Shown one piece after another: positions 1-5,667 of a stretch of DNA of 6,218 bases. A program made the position numbers and the translations under genes. Location: assembly GCA_902489145.1 (NCBI GenBank), contig CABTYV010000063.1, positions 1-6,218 on the forward strand, written 5' to 3'. This DNA is from an uncultured Tissierellia bacterium. Lineage in GTDB: Bacteria; Bacillota; Clostridia; Tissierellales; Peptoniphilaceae. The notes under the pieces are model-generated. The model searched no databases, was not told the origin of the DNA, and saw only the letters and a program-made list of their open reading frames with translations. Numbering within the stretch: position 1 is the first letter of the stretch; the number at the start of each line of letters is the position of its first letter.

Positions 1-38
1 CGGCGGTGCGGCTACGCCCAGCCCGGGCCGCCGCCCGC

Positions 39-58
39 CAGCCGGCGCTCGCCGGCTG
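39..58. repeat. GC-rich inverted repeat (hairpin)
   Basis: Positions 39-47 (CAGCCGGCG) and 50-58 (CGCCGGCTG) are perfect reverse complements separated by two bases. In RNA a few inner pairs would open to make a loop. No T-run follows on either strand, so it is not a classical intrinsic terminator. It sits just left of the first 27-bp repeat copy and may be part of the same element. Confidence 0.5.
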
Positions 59-61
59 CCA

Positions 62-88
62 CAGCCAGCGACTTCGGTCAACTCAGGC
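62..88. repeat. 27-bp direct repeat, copy 1
   Basis: This copy matches 109-135 at 26 of 27 positions; the one difference is G76 against T123. The shared core is GACTTC[G/T]GTCAACTC. The start-to-start distance is 47 bp, which is not a multiple of three, so the repeat is unlikely to come from an in-frame protein repeat. Confidence 0.75.
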
Positions 89-108
89 GGCCGGCCGGCC
101 ACCCACGC

Positions 109-135
109 CAGCCAGCGACTTCTGTCAACTCAGGC
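109..135. repeat. 27-bp direct repeat, copy 2
   Basis: Second copy of the unit at 62-88, with one mismatch (T123 in place of G76). The sequence between the copies (89-108) is a GGCC-rich run unrelated to the repeat. Beyond position 135 the similarity stops, so only two copies can be seen here; further copies may lie left of the window. Confidence 0.75.
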
Positions 136-179
136 CGCCCGAAAGCATCGGCGCGACCGCCGTGCCGCTAGCCGGCCCC

Positions 180-1406
180 CTAGAAGCAGAAGTTGCCGTC
201 GCGGAAGATGGGGATTTCCTGGCCGTCGGCGGTGGTGCCGGTGATGGCCAGGTCCCTGGTGCCGACCATAAAGTCGACGTGGACGGCGGAATTGTTGCCG
301 CCGCGAGCGAGGACTTCTTCGTCGCTTTGCTCGGCGCCGCCCTCCAGACAGGTGGGGTAGCAGGCACCGAGGGCGAAGTGGCAAGAGGCATTTTCGTCAA
401 AGAGGGTGTTATAAAAGAGAATGCCGGATTGGGAGATGGGGGAATCGTAGGGGACGAGCGCGATTTCACCCAGATGCTTGGCGCCTTCATCCTCTTCGAG
501 CAGCTTGCGCAGGCTTTCTTCGCCTTCCTGGGCCTGGAAGTTCACGACGGCCCCATTTTTGAAATCGAAGGAAAAGCCATCAATCAGCTGCCCTCGGTAG
601 AGGAGGGGCTTGGAGGAGACGAGGTGGCCGTCGACGCCATTTCGATCGGGCAGGCTGAAGATTTCTTCAGTCGGAATGTTGGGCACAAATTCGGTGCCTT
701 TGGCGTTTTTGGAGGAGGCGGCCATCCAGATGTGGCCCTCCGGCAGGCGGACGGTCAGGTCGGTGCCATTGGCCGCCTGGTAGTGGACGGATGCGAAACG
801 GTAGGCATTGAGCTTGTCGGCCCGACGGGAGAGGCGGTCAATGTGCGCCTGCCAGGCCTCTACCGGATGCGACTCATTCATGCGGCTCATTTCCAGGATG
901 GCGTCCATCAGCTTGTCGTAGGCTTCCGCCTCCGGGAGGCCGGGGAAGACCTTTTTGGCCCACTCGACATTGGGATAGGCCGCGACGCACCAGGACACTT
1001 CATCGTTCATGGTGTAGTGGTCAAGGGGCTTCATCTTGAGATTGGCGACACGAGATTGGGTGGCCAATTTGTTCAGATCGGCCCCCTTGAACAGGTCAGG
1101 ATTGGGGGAAGCGACCGAAATGAGATTGACGCCCTGTTTGTAATAATATTCGTCCCGATCGTAGAGGTATTGGGGGAATTCCTCAAACACCTCCAGGGGG
1201 GCGTAATCGATGGTCATGCGGTTAATGGAAGCATCATACCATTCGATGACCACCTCGCGGGCGCCATTTTCATAGGCATGGCGGGTCAGAAGGCGGGCAA
1301 AGTCCAGGGCCTCCACCGGGCAATTGATCATGACCGGCTCTCCCTTTTGCACCTGGATGCCGACCTCAATGACCAGACGGGCATAATCGTCTAAACGTTG
1401 ATTCAT
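180..1406 (-). CDS. M29 family metallo-aminopeptidase (AmpS/AmpT-like)
   Basis: A 408-residue cytoplasmic aminopeptidase of the M29 family, dimetal enzymes that remove N-terminal amino acids from peptides; about 410 residues is normal for the family. The family's metal-site and catalytic residues are all visible: Glu248 in NIPTEE, Glu314 in HLGE, His343 and Tyr350 in the segment after FYNTLFDENA, and His376 and Asp378 in HVDFM. They line up with the Thermus AmpT residues at nearly constant offset. The C-terminal half is strongly family-like up to the final DGN motif. The start at 1406 is chosen because a GGAAAGAGG ribosome site (1412-1420) lies five bases upstream. A longer open frame to 1538 has no ribosome site and would run over the promoter region. 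It is divergent from the pepF gene, which suggests shared control of peptide use. Substrate preference cannot be read from sequence. Confidence 0.95.
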   Translation of the reverse strand: MNQRLDDYARLVIEVGIQVQKGEPVMINCPVEALDFARLLTRHAYENGAREVVIEWYDASINRMTIDYAPLEVFEEFPQYLYDRDEYYYKQGVNLISVASPNPDLFKGADLNKLATQSRVANLKMKPLDHYTMNDEVSWCVAAYPNVEWAKKVFPGLPEAEAYDKLMDAILEMSRMNESHPVEAWQAHIDRLSRRADKLNAYRFASVHYQAANGTDLTVRLPEGHIWMAASSKNAKGTEFVPNIPTEEIFSLPDRNGVDGHLVSSKPLLYRGQLIDGFSFDFKNGAVVNFQAQEGEESLRKLLEEDEGAKHLGEIALVPYDSPISQSGILFYNTLFDENASCHFALGACYPTCLEGGAEQSDEEVLARGGNNSAVHVDFMVGTRDLAITGTTADGQEIPIFRDGNFCF

Positions 1407-1429
1407 AGTAACCTCTTTCCTTTTCAGTG

Positions 1430-1435
1430 TATAAT
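1430..1435 (+). promoter_or_regulatory. Possible -10 box for pepF
   Basis: A perfect TATAAT on the plus strand, and the only good -10 match between the two divergent peptidase genes. No convincing -35 box lies 16-18 bp upstream. If used, transcription would begin near 1442, at the palindrome, and leave a leader of about 137 nt before pepF. It shares its bases with the minus-strand TATTAT, so one of the two may be fortuitous. Confidence 0.4.
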
Positions 1436-1436
1436 A
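1431..1436 (-). promoter_or_regulatory. Possible -10 box for the M29 gene
   Basis: On the minus strand this reads TATTAT, five of six matches to the sigma-A -10 consensus. It would start transcription near 1424, giving a short leader that still contains the ribosome site. I see no good -35 box at 16-18 bp spacing, so the call is tentative. It overlaps a plus-strand TATAAT. Confidence 0.35.
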
Positions 1437-1439
1437 GAG

Positions 1440-1453
1440 TGAAATCCATTTCA
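1440..1453. promoter_or_regulatory. 14-bp palindrome, candidate operator
   Basis: TGAAAT-CC-ATTTCA is a perfect inverted repeat with 6-bp arms and a 2-bp centre. It lies next to the TATAAT/TATTAT pair, covering the expected start point of the plus-strand promoter and the -10/-35 spacer of the minus-strand promoter. A dimeric repressor bound here could control both peptidase genes. I do not recognise it as the site of a known regulator. Confidence 0.35.
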
Positions 1454-1480
1454 TACTACCCTTCATTGTAACAAAAGGAG

Positions 1481-1558
1481 CCATTGGAACAAGAGGAAGG
1501 GTTGTTTTTTGAGGAGCCGGGCCCGAAATCAAGGCCATTGGCTGAGGCGGACCATTGG
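1481..1558 (+). repeat. Three CCATTGG heptamers in the pepF leader
   Basis: CCATTGG occurs at 1481-1487, 1535-1541 and 1552-1558, all upstream of the pepF ribosome site. The heptamer is nearly self-complementary (CCA-T-TGG). Spacing is irregular: 54 bp, then 17 bp between starts. They could be protein or RNA binding sites. The same heptamer also occurs once inside the M29 gene (766-772), so chance is possible. Confidence 0.4.
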
Positions 1559-1566
1559 GCGAAAAA

Positions 1567-1572
1567 AGGAGG
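1567..1572 (+). promoter_or_regulatory. Ribosome binding site deciding the pepF start
   Basis: A perfect AGGAGG lies six bases before the ATG at 1579. It favours that ATG over an in-frame TTG at 1555, which would add eight basic residues (GEKRRKR region) and has only a weaker GAGGCGG upstream. Confidence 0.8.
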
Positions 1573-1578
1573 AAGCGT

Positions 1579-3378
1579 ATGGCGAAGGCATTGACCAGAG
1601 ACCAGGTGCCTGTGGAGGAGACCTGGGACTTGAGTGATCTATTTCAAAGCGAAGCGGACTACGAGGAGGCCCTGCGGTGGACCGTGGAGGCAGCGGACCA
1701 GTTTCACAAGACCTACCGGGGCAAGCTTCAGAGCGCGGAGGCGGTGGTCCAGGCACTGGATGCGTATGAGCCAATTTTGGCGGAGCTGGACCGGATGGGC
1801 AATTATGTCTACCTGCACTGGGAAGCGGATACACAAAACCCGGTCCACGTGGCCCGCAGTCAGAAATATACGGATCAAATCGCCGGCGTAGGCAGCAAGC
1901 TCGCTTTTTTGGAGGCGGAATTGGCTCAGCTGGACAAGGACCAGCTGGAGGCAGCGGGCGATGCGGCGCCGCGCTACCGGACCTTTTTGGCGCATATCAT
2001 TCGCAGGAAGGATCACCTTTTAAGCGAGCGGGAGGAGGCCCTCCTGGCGGCCCTGAGCCCGGTGTTAGAGGCGCCCTATGAGATTTATGGGGAGATCAAA
2101 CAGGGGGATATCCGCTTTCCGGCCTTTGAGGTGGAGGGTCAGGAAATCCACATGACCTATAACGCCTTTGAAAACTCCTTGGAAACAGATCCAAATACGG
2201 CCCTGCGCCGGGCCGCCTCTCGCGTTTTTTATGAGACGCTGGATCAGTACAAGGCCGGAACCGCCGCTGCCTATTTGACTCAGGTGCGCCGGGATAAGAT
2301 TGAATCCAAATTGCGGGGCTACGCATCCGTTTTTGATTATTTATTGGATCGGCAAGATGTGGACCGGACGCTCTATGATCGTCAAATCGATGTCATTATG
2401 AAGGACCTGGCCCCGATTATGCAGGACTATGCCCGCTATCTGAAAAAGGTCTATGGACTGGACCGGATGACCAGCTTTGATCTGAAAGCCCCGCCCGTTT
2501 TGGGGACCAGCAAAACCATCTCCTTCCAGGAAGCGGGGGAGATCATTCGGGACGGCCTCAGCCCCCTCGGGGAAGCCTATGGGGCCATGCTTTTCGAAGC
2601 CTTCCACAATCGCTGGATTGACTATGCGGAAAATGCGGGCAAATCGACAGGGGCCTTCTGCTCCGATTGCTACAAGAGCCACCCCTATATCCTCACTTCC
2701 TTTAACCGGCAGATGAATGAAGTCATCACCCTTTCTCATGAGCTGGGCCATGCCGGTCAATCGATTTTGACCAATGCGCATCAAAATATTCTTAATGTGG
2801 ATTTATCGATGTATTTTGTAGAATCGCCCTCCACGACCAACGAGATCATTATGGGCAATTATTTGCTGAAAAAGGCAAAAGGAGACAAGGAGACACGAAA
2901 GCAGATCATTGGCCAGATCATCAGCCAGACCTACTACCACAACTTTGTGACCCACCTGTTGGAAGCCGCCTACCAGCGGGAGGTCTACCGCCTGATCGAC
3001 CAGGGCGAATCCTTCGACGCTGATCGTCTGAGCGAGATCTACCGGCAGGTGCTGACGGATTTCTGGGGCGATGCGGTCGAAATTGAAAAAGGCTCTGCCT
3101 TGACCTGGATGCGCCAGCCCCACTACTACATGGGCCTGTACTCCTACACCTATTCCGCCGGACTCACCGTTGGGACCAAGATGGCTTTGCGGATCATGGA
3201 GGAGGGCCCAAGCGCTGCAGCGCAGTGGCTGGAGGTCCTGCGCCAGGGCGGCTCCAAAAAGCCGGTGGAGCTGGCCCAGATGGCCGGGGTCGACATCACG
3301 ACCGACCAGCCCCTCAAGGAGACCATTGCCTATATTGGCCGCCTGGTCAAGGAGCTGGTCGAGGAGGACGAAGCCTAG
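1579..3378 (+). CDS. pepF: Oligoendopeptidase F (M3 family)
   Basis: A 599-residue zinc endopeptidase of the M3B (PepF) family, which cleaves short oligopeptides in the cytoplasm; about 600 residues is the usual length. The zinc motif is HELGH at 387-391, with Glu388 as the catalytic base. The third zinc ligand is probably Glu415 in the VESPSTTNE segment, typical of PepF. Near the C terminus the HYYMGLYSYTYSAG segment (515-528) matches the His/Tyr-rich substrate-binding element of M3 enzymes. The helical N-terminal region begins with VEETWDLSDLF, a standard PepF opening. No signal peptide or membrane segment is seen. The gene is divergent from the M29 aminopeptidase and convergent with the AI-2E family gene. 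The two peptidases could act in sequence on peptides: an endo-cut, then N-terminal trimming. Confidence 0.96.
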   Translation: MAKALTRDQVPVEETWDLSDLFQSEADYEEALRWTVEAADQFHKTYRGKLQSAEAVVQALDAYEPILAELDRMGNYVYLHWEADTQNPVHVARSQKYTDQIAGVGSKLAFLEAELAQLDKDQLEAAGDAAPRYRTFLAHIIRRKDHLLSEREEALLAALSPVLEAPYEIYGEIKQGDIRFPAFEVEGQEIHMTYNAFENSLETDPNTALRRAASRVFYETLDQYKAGTAAAYLTQVRRDKIESKLRGYASVFDYLLDRQDVDRTLYDRQIDVIMKDLAPIMQDYARYLKKVYGLDRMTSFDLKAPPVLGTSKTISFQEAGEIIRDGLSPLGEAYGAMLFEAFHNRWIDYAENAGKSTGAFCSDCYKSHPYILTSFNRQMNEVITLSHELGHAGQSILTNAHQNILNVDLSMYFVESPSTTNEIIMGNYLLKKAKGDKETRKQIIGQIISQTYYHNFVTHLLEAAYQREVYRLIDQGESFDADRLSEIYRQVLTDFWGDAVEIEKGSALTWMRQPHYYMGLYSYTYSAGLTVGTKMALRIMEEGPSAAAQWLEVLRQGGSKKPVELAQMAGVDITTDQPLKETIAYIGRLVKELVEEDEA

Positions 3379-3408
3379 CGTTTGGAAAGGCGGTCCGGCG
3401 CCAGCCAG
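3379..3408. other. 30-bp convergent intergenic gap
   Basis: Only 30 bp separate the stop codons of pepF (plus) and the AI-2E family gene (minus). There is no stem followed by a T-run on either strand. Transcripts may therefore overlap here or end by another mechanism. Confidence 0.6.
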
Positions 3409-4575
3409 CTATTTGGTGGCAACATTGATGTTTTTTCGGGTCAGACGGCGCGTCTTAAAGTCGGATAAAAGATCGTAAATGGTGGAGAAGATGGGGATGA
3501 AGACCAGCATACCAAGGACCCCCAAAAGAGAGCCACCGATGATGACCGCCAATAGGACCCAGATGGGCGGGATGCCCACGGATTGACCGACGATACGGGG
3601 ATAGATGATGTTGCCATCAAACTGCTGAAGAACGACAATAAAGACCAGAAAGCCCAGGCCCTGGGTCAGAGAGAGGGAGCAGAGAATAAGGGTGCCAATG
3701 ATGCCGGCCAGGACGGCGCCGACCATGGGGATCAGGGCCCCAAAAGCGATCAAAACGGAGATGGCCAGGGCCAGATCCATCCGAAGAAGGGTCATGCCCA
3801 CGAAGGTCATAAAGCCCAGGGTGACCGCCTCACGGAATTGGCCGGTGAAAAAGTTATAAAAGTTGTCATAGGCCGTATAGCTCACATACATGAGGGAATC
3901 CACCCAGGCTTCGGGGAAGGTCGCATACAGAAGCTGCTTGGCATGGTTGGACAGGGTTTCCTTGGAGGAGAGCATATAGATCGAGAAGACAAAGACCAAA
4001 AAGGCGTTGAGGAAGCCCGAAAAAACCGCGTTGATGGTCGGAATCACCGACTGGAAAACGGAGCCGAAGGAGAAGGAGCCGTTGGGAGAGAGGTAGCGCC
4101 AGAGATAGGAGGAAAGGGAGGTGGAGCGCAGTCCTTGTAAGCCCTCGGCCAGGGGCTTTTGTAAGGGGCCTAGCCAGCTGGCTTGATCGACAAAATGACT
4201 CAGCCGTTCCAAAAAGCTGGGCATGGCCACGACGATAGACCGCACGGAATTGTAAAGCTGTGGGATGATCATGTAAAAGACCAGGACGAGCAGGGCAAAG
4301 ACGAGGATATAGGAGAGGAGAATCGCCAAAAAGCGCTTGAGGCCTTTTTTCAGGGGGGTCTTGTCCAGGAGCTTTCGCTCAATGAGCGAAAGGGGCATAT
4401 TGATGATAAAAGATACCATAATAGCGATCAAAAATGGTGATACCATGCCCATCAGAGACTTCAGCCCGACCGCAATGACGGGGAGCTTGGAAATGAGGGC
4501 ATAGATGAGGATGGAACAAGTGACAATAAACAGGGTCAATTTAATCTTTTGTTTTTCGTTTTCTGAAAAATGCAT
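3409..4575 (-). CDS. AI-2E family transporter (PerM/UPF0118-like)
   Basis: A 388-residue multi-pass inner-membrane protein. Hydrophobic segments lie at about 11-32, 43-62, 82-105, 178-202, 250-300 (two spans), 306-318 and 336-366, with a soluble loop at roughly 106-175, which fits the family's architecture. Family hallmarks include FSIYMLSSKE (197-206), GQFREA (245-250), IPMVGAVLAG (282-291) and the C-terminal region from QQFDGNIIYP (317-326) through the GG and GVLG turns to a conserved proline at 361. The start at 4575 has a GAGGAGG ribosome site at 4580-4586, four bases away. Members have been linked to autoinducer-2 export or sodium/proton antiport; the substrate here is unknown and no luxS or quorum gene is nearby. 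Confidence 0.93.
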   Translation of the reverse strand: MHFSENEKQKIKLTLFIVTCSILIYALISKLPVIAVGLKSLMGMVSPFLIAIMVSFIINMPLSLIERKLLDKTPLKKGLKRFLAILLSYILVFALLVLVFYMIIPQLYNSVRSIVVAMPSFLERLSHFVDQASWLGPLQKPLAEGLQGLRSTSLSSYLWRYLSPNGSFSFGSVFQSVIPTINAVFSGFLNAFLVFVFSIYMLSSKETLSNHAKQLLYATFPEAWVDSLMYVSYTAYDNFYNFFTGQFREAVTLGFMTFVGMTLLRMDLALAISVLIAFGALIPMVGAVLAGIIGTLILCSLSLTQGLGFLVFIVVLQQFDGNIIYPRIVGQSVGIPPIWVLLAVIIGGSLLGVLGMLVFIPIFSTIYDLLSDFKTRRLTRKNINVATK

Positions 4576-4605
4576 AAGGCCTCCTCTGTTACGAATCTTT
4601 TCCTA

Positions 4606-4614
4606 ATTTTATCA
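4606..4614 (-). promoter_or_regulatory. Extended -10 promoter for the AI-2E family gene
   Basis: On the minus strand this reads TGA-TAAAAT, an extended -10 (TGn plus five of six matches to TATAAT). Transcription would start near 4599, about 24 bases before the start codon. No strong -35 is seen, which an extended -10 can tolerate. It overlaps the -35 box of the opposite promoter. Confidence 0.45.
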
Positions 4615-4637
4615 CAGCGGATGCTTTTTAGTATAAT
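4609..4637 (+). promoter_or_regulatory. Sigma-A-type promoter for the nucleotidyltransferase gene
   Basis: TTATCA (4609-4614, four of six matches to TTGACA) and a perfect TATAAT (4632-4637) are separated by the ideal 17 bp. Transcription would start near 4644, giving a leader of about 73 nt. This is the most convincing two-box promoter in the window. Confidence 0.65.
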
Positions 4638-4653
4638 TCAGGTAGTTCGATTG

Positions 4654-4679
4654 GAAGAAAAAGCCGGAGGCGGTTCTTC
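4654..4679 (+). promoter_or_regulatory. Hairpin in the nucleotidyltransferase leader
   Basis: GAAGAA (4654-4659) pairs with TTCTTC (4674-4679). Inside, GCC (4663-4665) pairs with GGC (4669-4671) around a GGA loop. It lies about ten bases after the predicted transcription start and well before the ribosome site at 4705-4711. With no following U-run it is not a terminator; it may stabilise the 5' end or be fortuitous. Confidence 0.3.
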
Positions 4680-4716
4680 ATAGAGAGACCAAAGGGCCGG
4701 CAAGAAAGGAGCAGGC

Positions 4717-5616
4717 ATGCAGCCGATTTTAGTGGTCATGGCCGCTGGCATGGGGTCCCGCTATGGAGGCCTCAAGCAGGTGGATCCGGTGGGGGTTTCG
4801 GGGGAATTTATTTTGGATTATTCGCTCTATGATGCCTACCGAGCGGGCTTCCGACGAGTCCTCTTTATCATTCGAAAGGAACACGAGGCGCTTTTTCAAG
4901 CGAAAGTGGTCGATCATTTGCCCAAGGACCTGTCCATTTCTCTGGTTTTCCAGGAGCCTACCGACCTGCCTGCGCCAGACCTCCTGCCGGAGGGGCGCAC
5001 CAAGCCCTTAGGGACCGCCCAGGCCATCTACGCCGCCCGCAAGCTTTTGGATGCCCCCTTTGCCGTCATCAATGCGGACGACTACTATGGACGCAAGGCC
5101 TTTGAAGAGATTTTCCACTTTCTCACGACCGAAAAAACGGCGCACGCTATGCTGGGCTACCGATTGGCCAGGACCCTGACTGACAAGGGGTCTGTCTCCC
5201 GCGGGATCTGCCAGGTGGAGGGGGACCGGCTCATCGAGGTGGTGGAGCATCCCAAAATTTATCCCGATGGGGCCAATGCAAAATCCACCTTCGATGACCA
5301 GCACTTCCTTTCCCTTTCCGGGGATCAGATGGTATCGATGAATTTCTGGGGCTTTCAGCCCACGATCCTCGAGGAAATCACCCGAGAGCTGGACCGCTTT
5401 CTGCGCGAGGACCTACCCCAGAACCCCCTCCGCGCGGAATGCTACCTGCCTACCGTGGTCATGAAAGCGCTCCAGGCCGGCCGCGCCGAGGTGAAGGTGC
5501 TGCCCACGGAGGAGCAATGGATGGGGATCACCTACCAGGCCGATAAGGAGGGCGTCCGAGCAGGCTTTCAAAAGCTGGCGGAGGAAGATTATTATCCGAC
5601 CCCCCTGTGGGCGTGA
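4717..5616 (+). CDS. Sugar-phosphate-type nucleotidyltransferase family protein, substrate unknown
   Basis: A 299-residue cytoplasmic protein with the Rossmann-like nucleotidyltransferase fold. The N-terminal nucleotide-binding signature is MAAGMGSRYGGLKQ (residues 8-21), with Arg15 and Lys20 the likely phosphate contacts. A KPLGTA segment (96-101) fits the base-recognition loop, and NADDYYG (119-125) supplies the metal-binding aspartate. The C-terminal EEQWMGITYQADKEGV stretch (265-280) is characteristic of a stand-alone clostridial-type group. It is not a typical GalU or RmlA: their PAGGLGTRF and LAGGSGTRL signatures are absent. Such enzymes join an NTP to a sugar or alcohol phosphate, but the substrate cannot be told here, and no glycan or lipoteichoic genes adjoin. 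The start follows AAAGGAG (4705-4711) by five bases. Confidence 0.88.
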   Translation: MQPILVVMAAGMGSRYGGLKQVDPVGVSGEFILDYSLYDAYRAGFRRVLFIIRKEHEALFQAKVVDHLPKDLSISLVFQEPTDLPAPDLLPEGRTKPLGTAQAIYAARKLLDAPFAVINADDYYGRKAFEEIFHFLTTEKTAHAMLGYRLARTLTDKGSVSRGICQVEGDRLIEVVEHPKIYPDGANAKSTFDDQHFLSLSGDQMVSMNFWGFQPTILEEITRELDRFLREDLPQNPLRAECYLPTVVMKALQAGRAEVKVLPTEEQWMGITYQADKEGVRAGFQKLAEEDYYPTPLWA

Positions 5617-5622
5617 TATAAT
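5614..5622 (+). promoter_or_regulatory. Extended -10 promoter for acetate kinase
   Basis: TGA-TATAAT is a perfect extended -10. Its TGA is also the stop codon of the nucleotidyltransferase. The best -35 (TTATCC, 5592-5597) is weak and 19 bp away. Transcription would begin near 5629, giving a leader of about 38 nt. No terminator separates the two genes, so readthrough from upstream is also possible. Confidence 0.55.
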
Positions 5623-5667
5623 GCCCCTGAAAAGTTCCTGTATGGATCGATAAAAGAGGAGGTAGTG

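Larger units (their letters stand above)
1..179. other. GC-rich non-coding block downstream of the M29 gene
   Basis: By hand count about 140 of 180 bases are G or C (about 78%), clearly above the neighbouring genes. The block holds two copies of a 27-bp direct repeat, a GC hairpin (39-58), and short self-complementary runs such as GCCCGGGC (21-28) and GGCCGGCCGGCC (89-100). The open frames across it are GC-driven, have no ribosome binding site and resemble no family I know. It lies just past the stop codon of the minus-strand aminopeptidase, so it may act as a 3' region or transcript end. No U-tract terminator is visible. It could be a dispersed intergenic repeat, or the edge of a gene outside the window. 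Confidence 0.55.

Noticed and set aside
62..135. A short CRISPR array.
   Set aside because: There are only two repeat copies, the 20-bp interval is a low-complexity GGCC run, the copies differ from each other, and no cas gene is present.
6..1394. A 462-codon open frame on the plus strand, opposite the whole M29 gene and running through the GC-rich block.
   Set aside because: It is antisense to a gene with complete family motifs, has no ribosome site, looks like no known protein and is explained by GC-biased codon use on the other strand.
1407..1538. A 44-residue N-terminal extension of the M29 protein.
   Set aside because: There is no ribosome site before the upstream start, the added residues are not family-like, and it would cover the promoter region. 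The ATG at 1406 has a good GGAAAGAGG.
1555..1578. An alternative TTG start for pepF adding eight residues.
   Set aside because: The ATG at 1579 has a perfect AGGAGG at proper spacing, and the protein from there begins as PepF proteins usually do.
3379..3420. A bidirectional terminator between pepF and the AI-2E family gene.
   Set aside because: Only a weak, bulged pairing (around 3400-3420) exists, it overlaps the coding end, and neither strand has a T-run.
3583..4140. A 185-codon plus-strand open frame inside the AI-2E family gene.
   Set aside because: It is the complement of membrane-protein codons, giving a Gly/Asp/Lys-rich sequence with no family resemblance and no ribosome site.
3409..4575. 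A quorum-sensing (AI-2) export system.
   Set aside because: The family name is historical and members also act as ion antiporters. No luxS, lsr or signalling gene is in the window.
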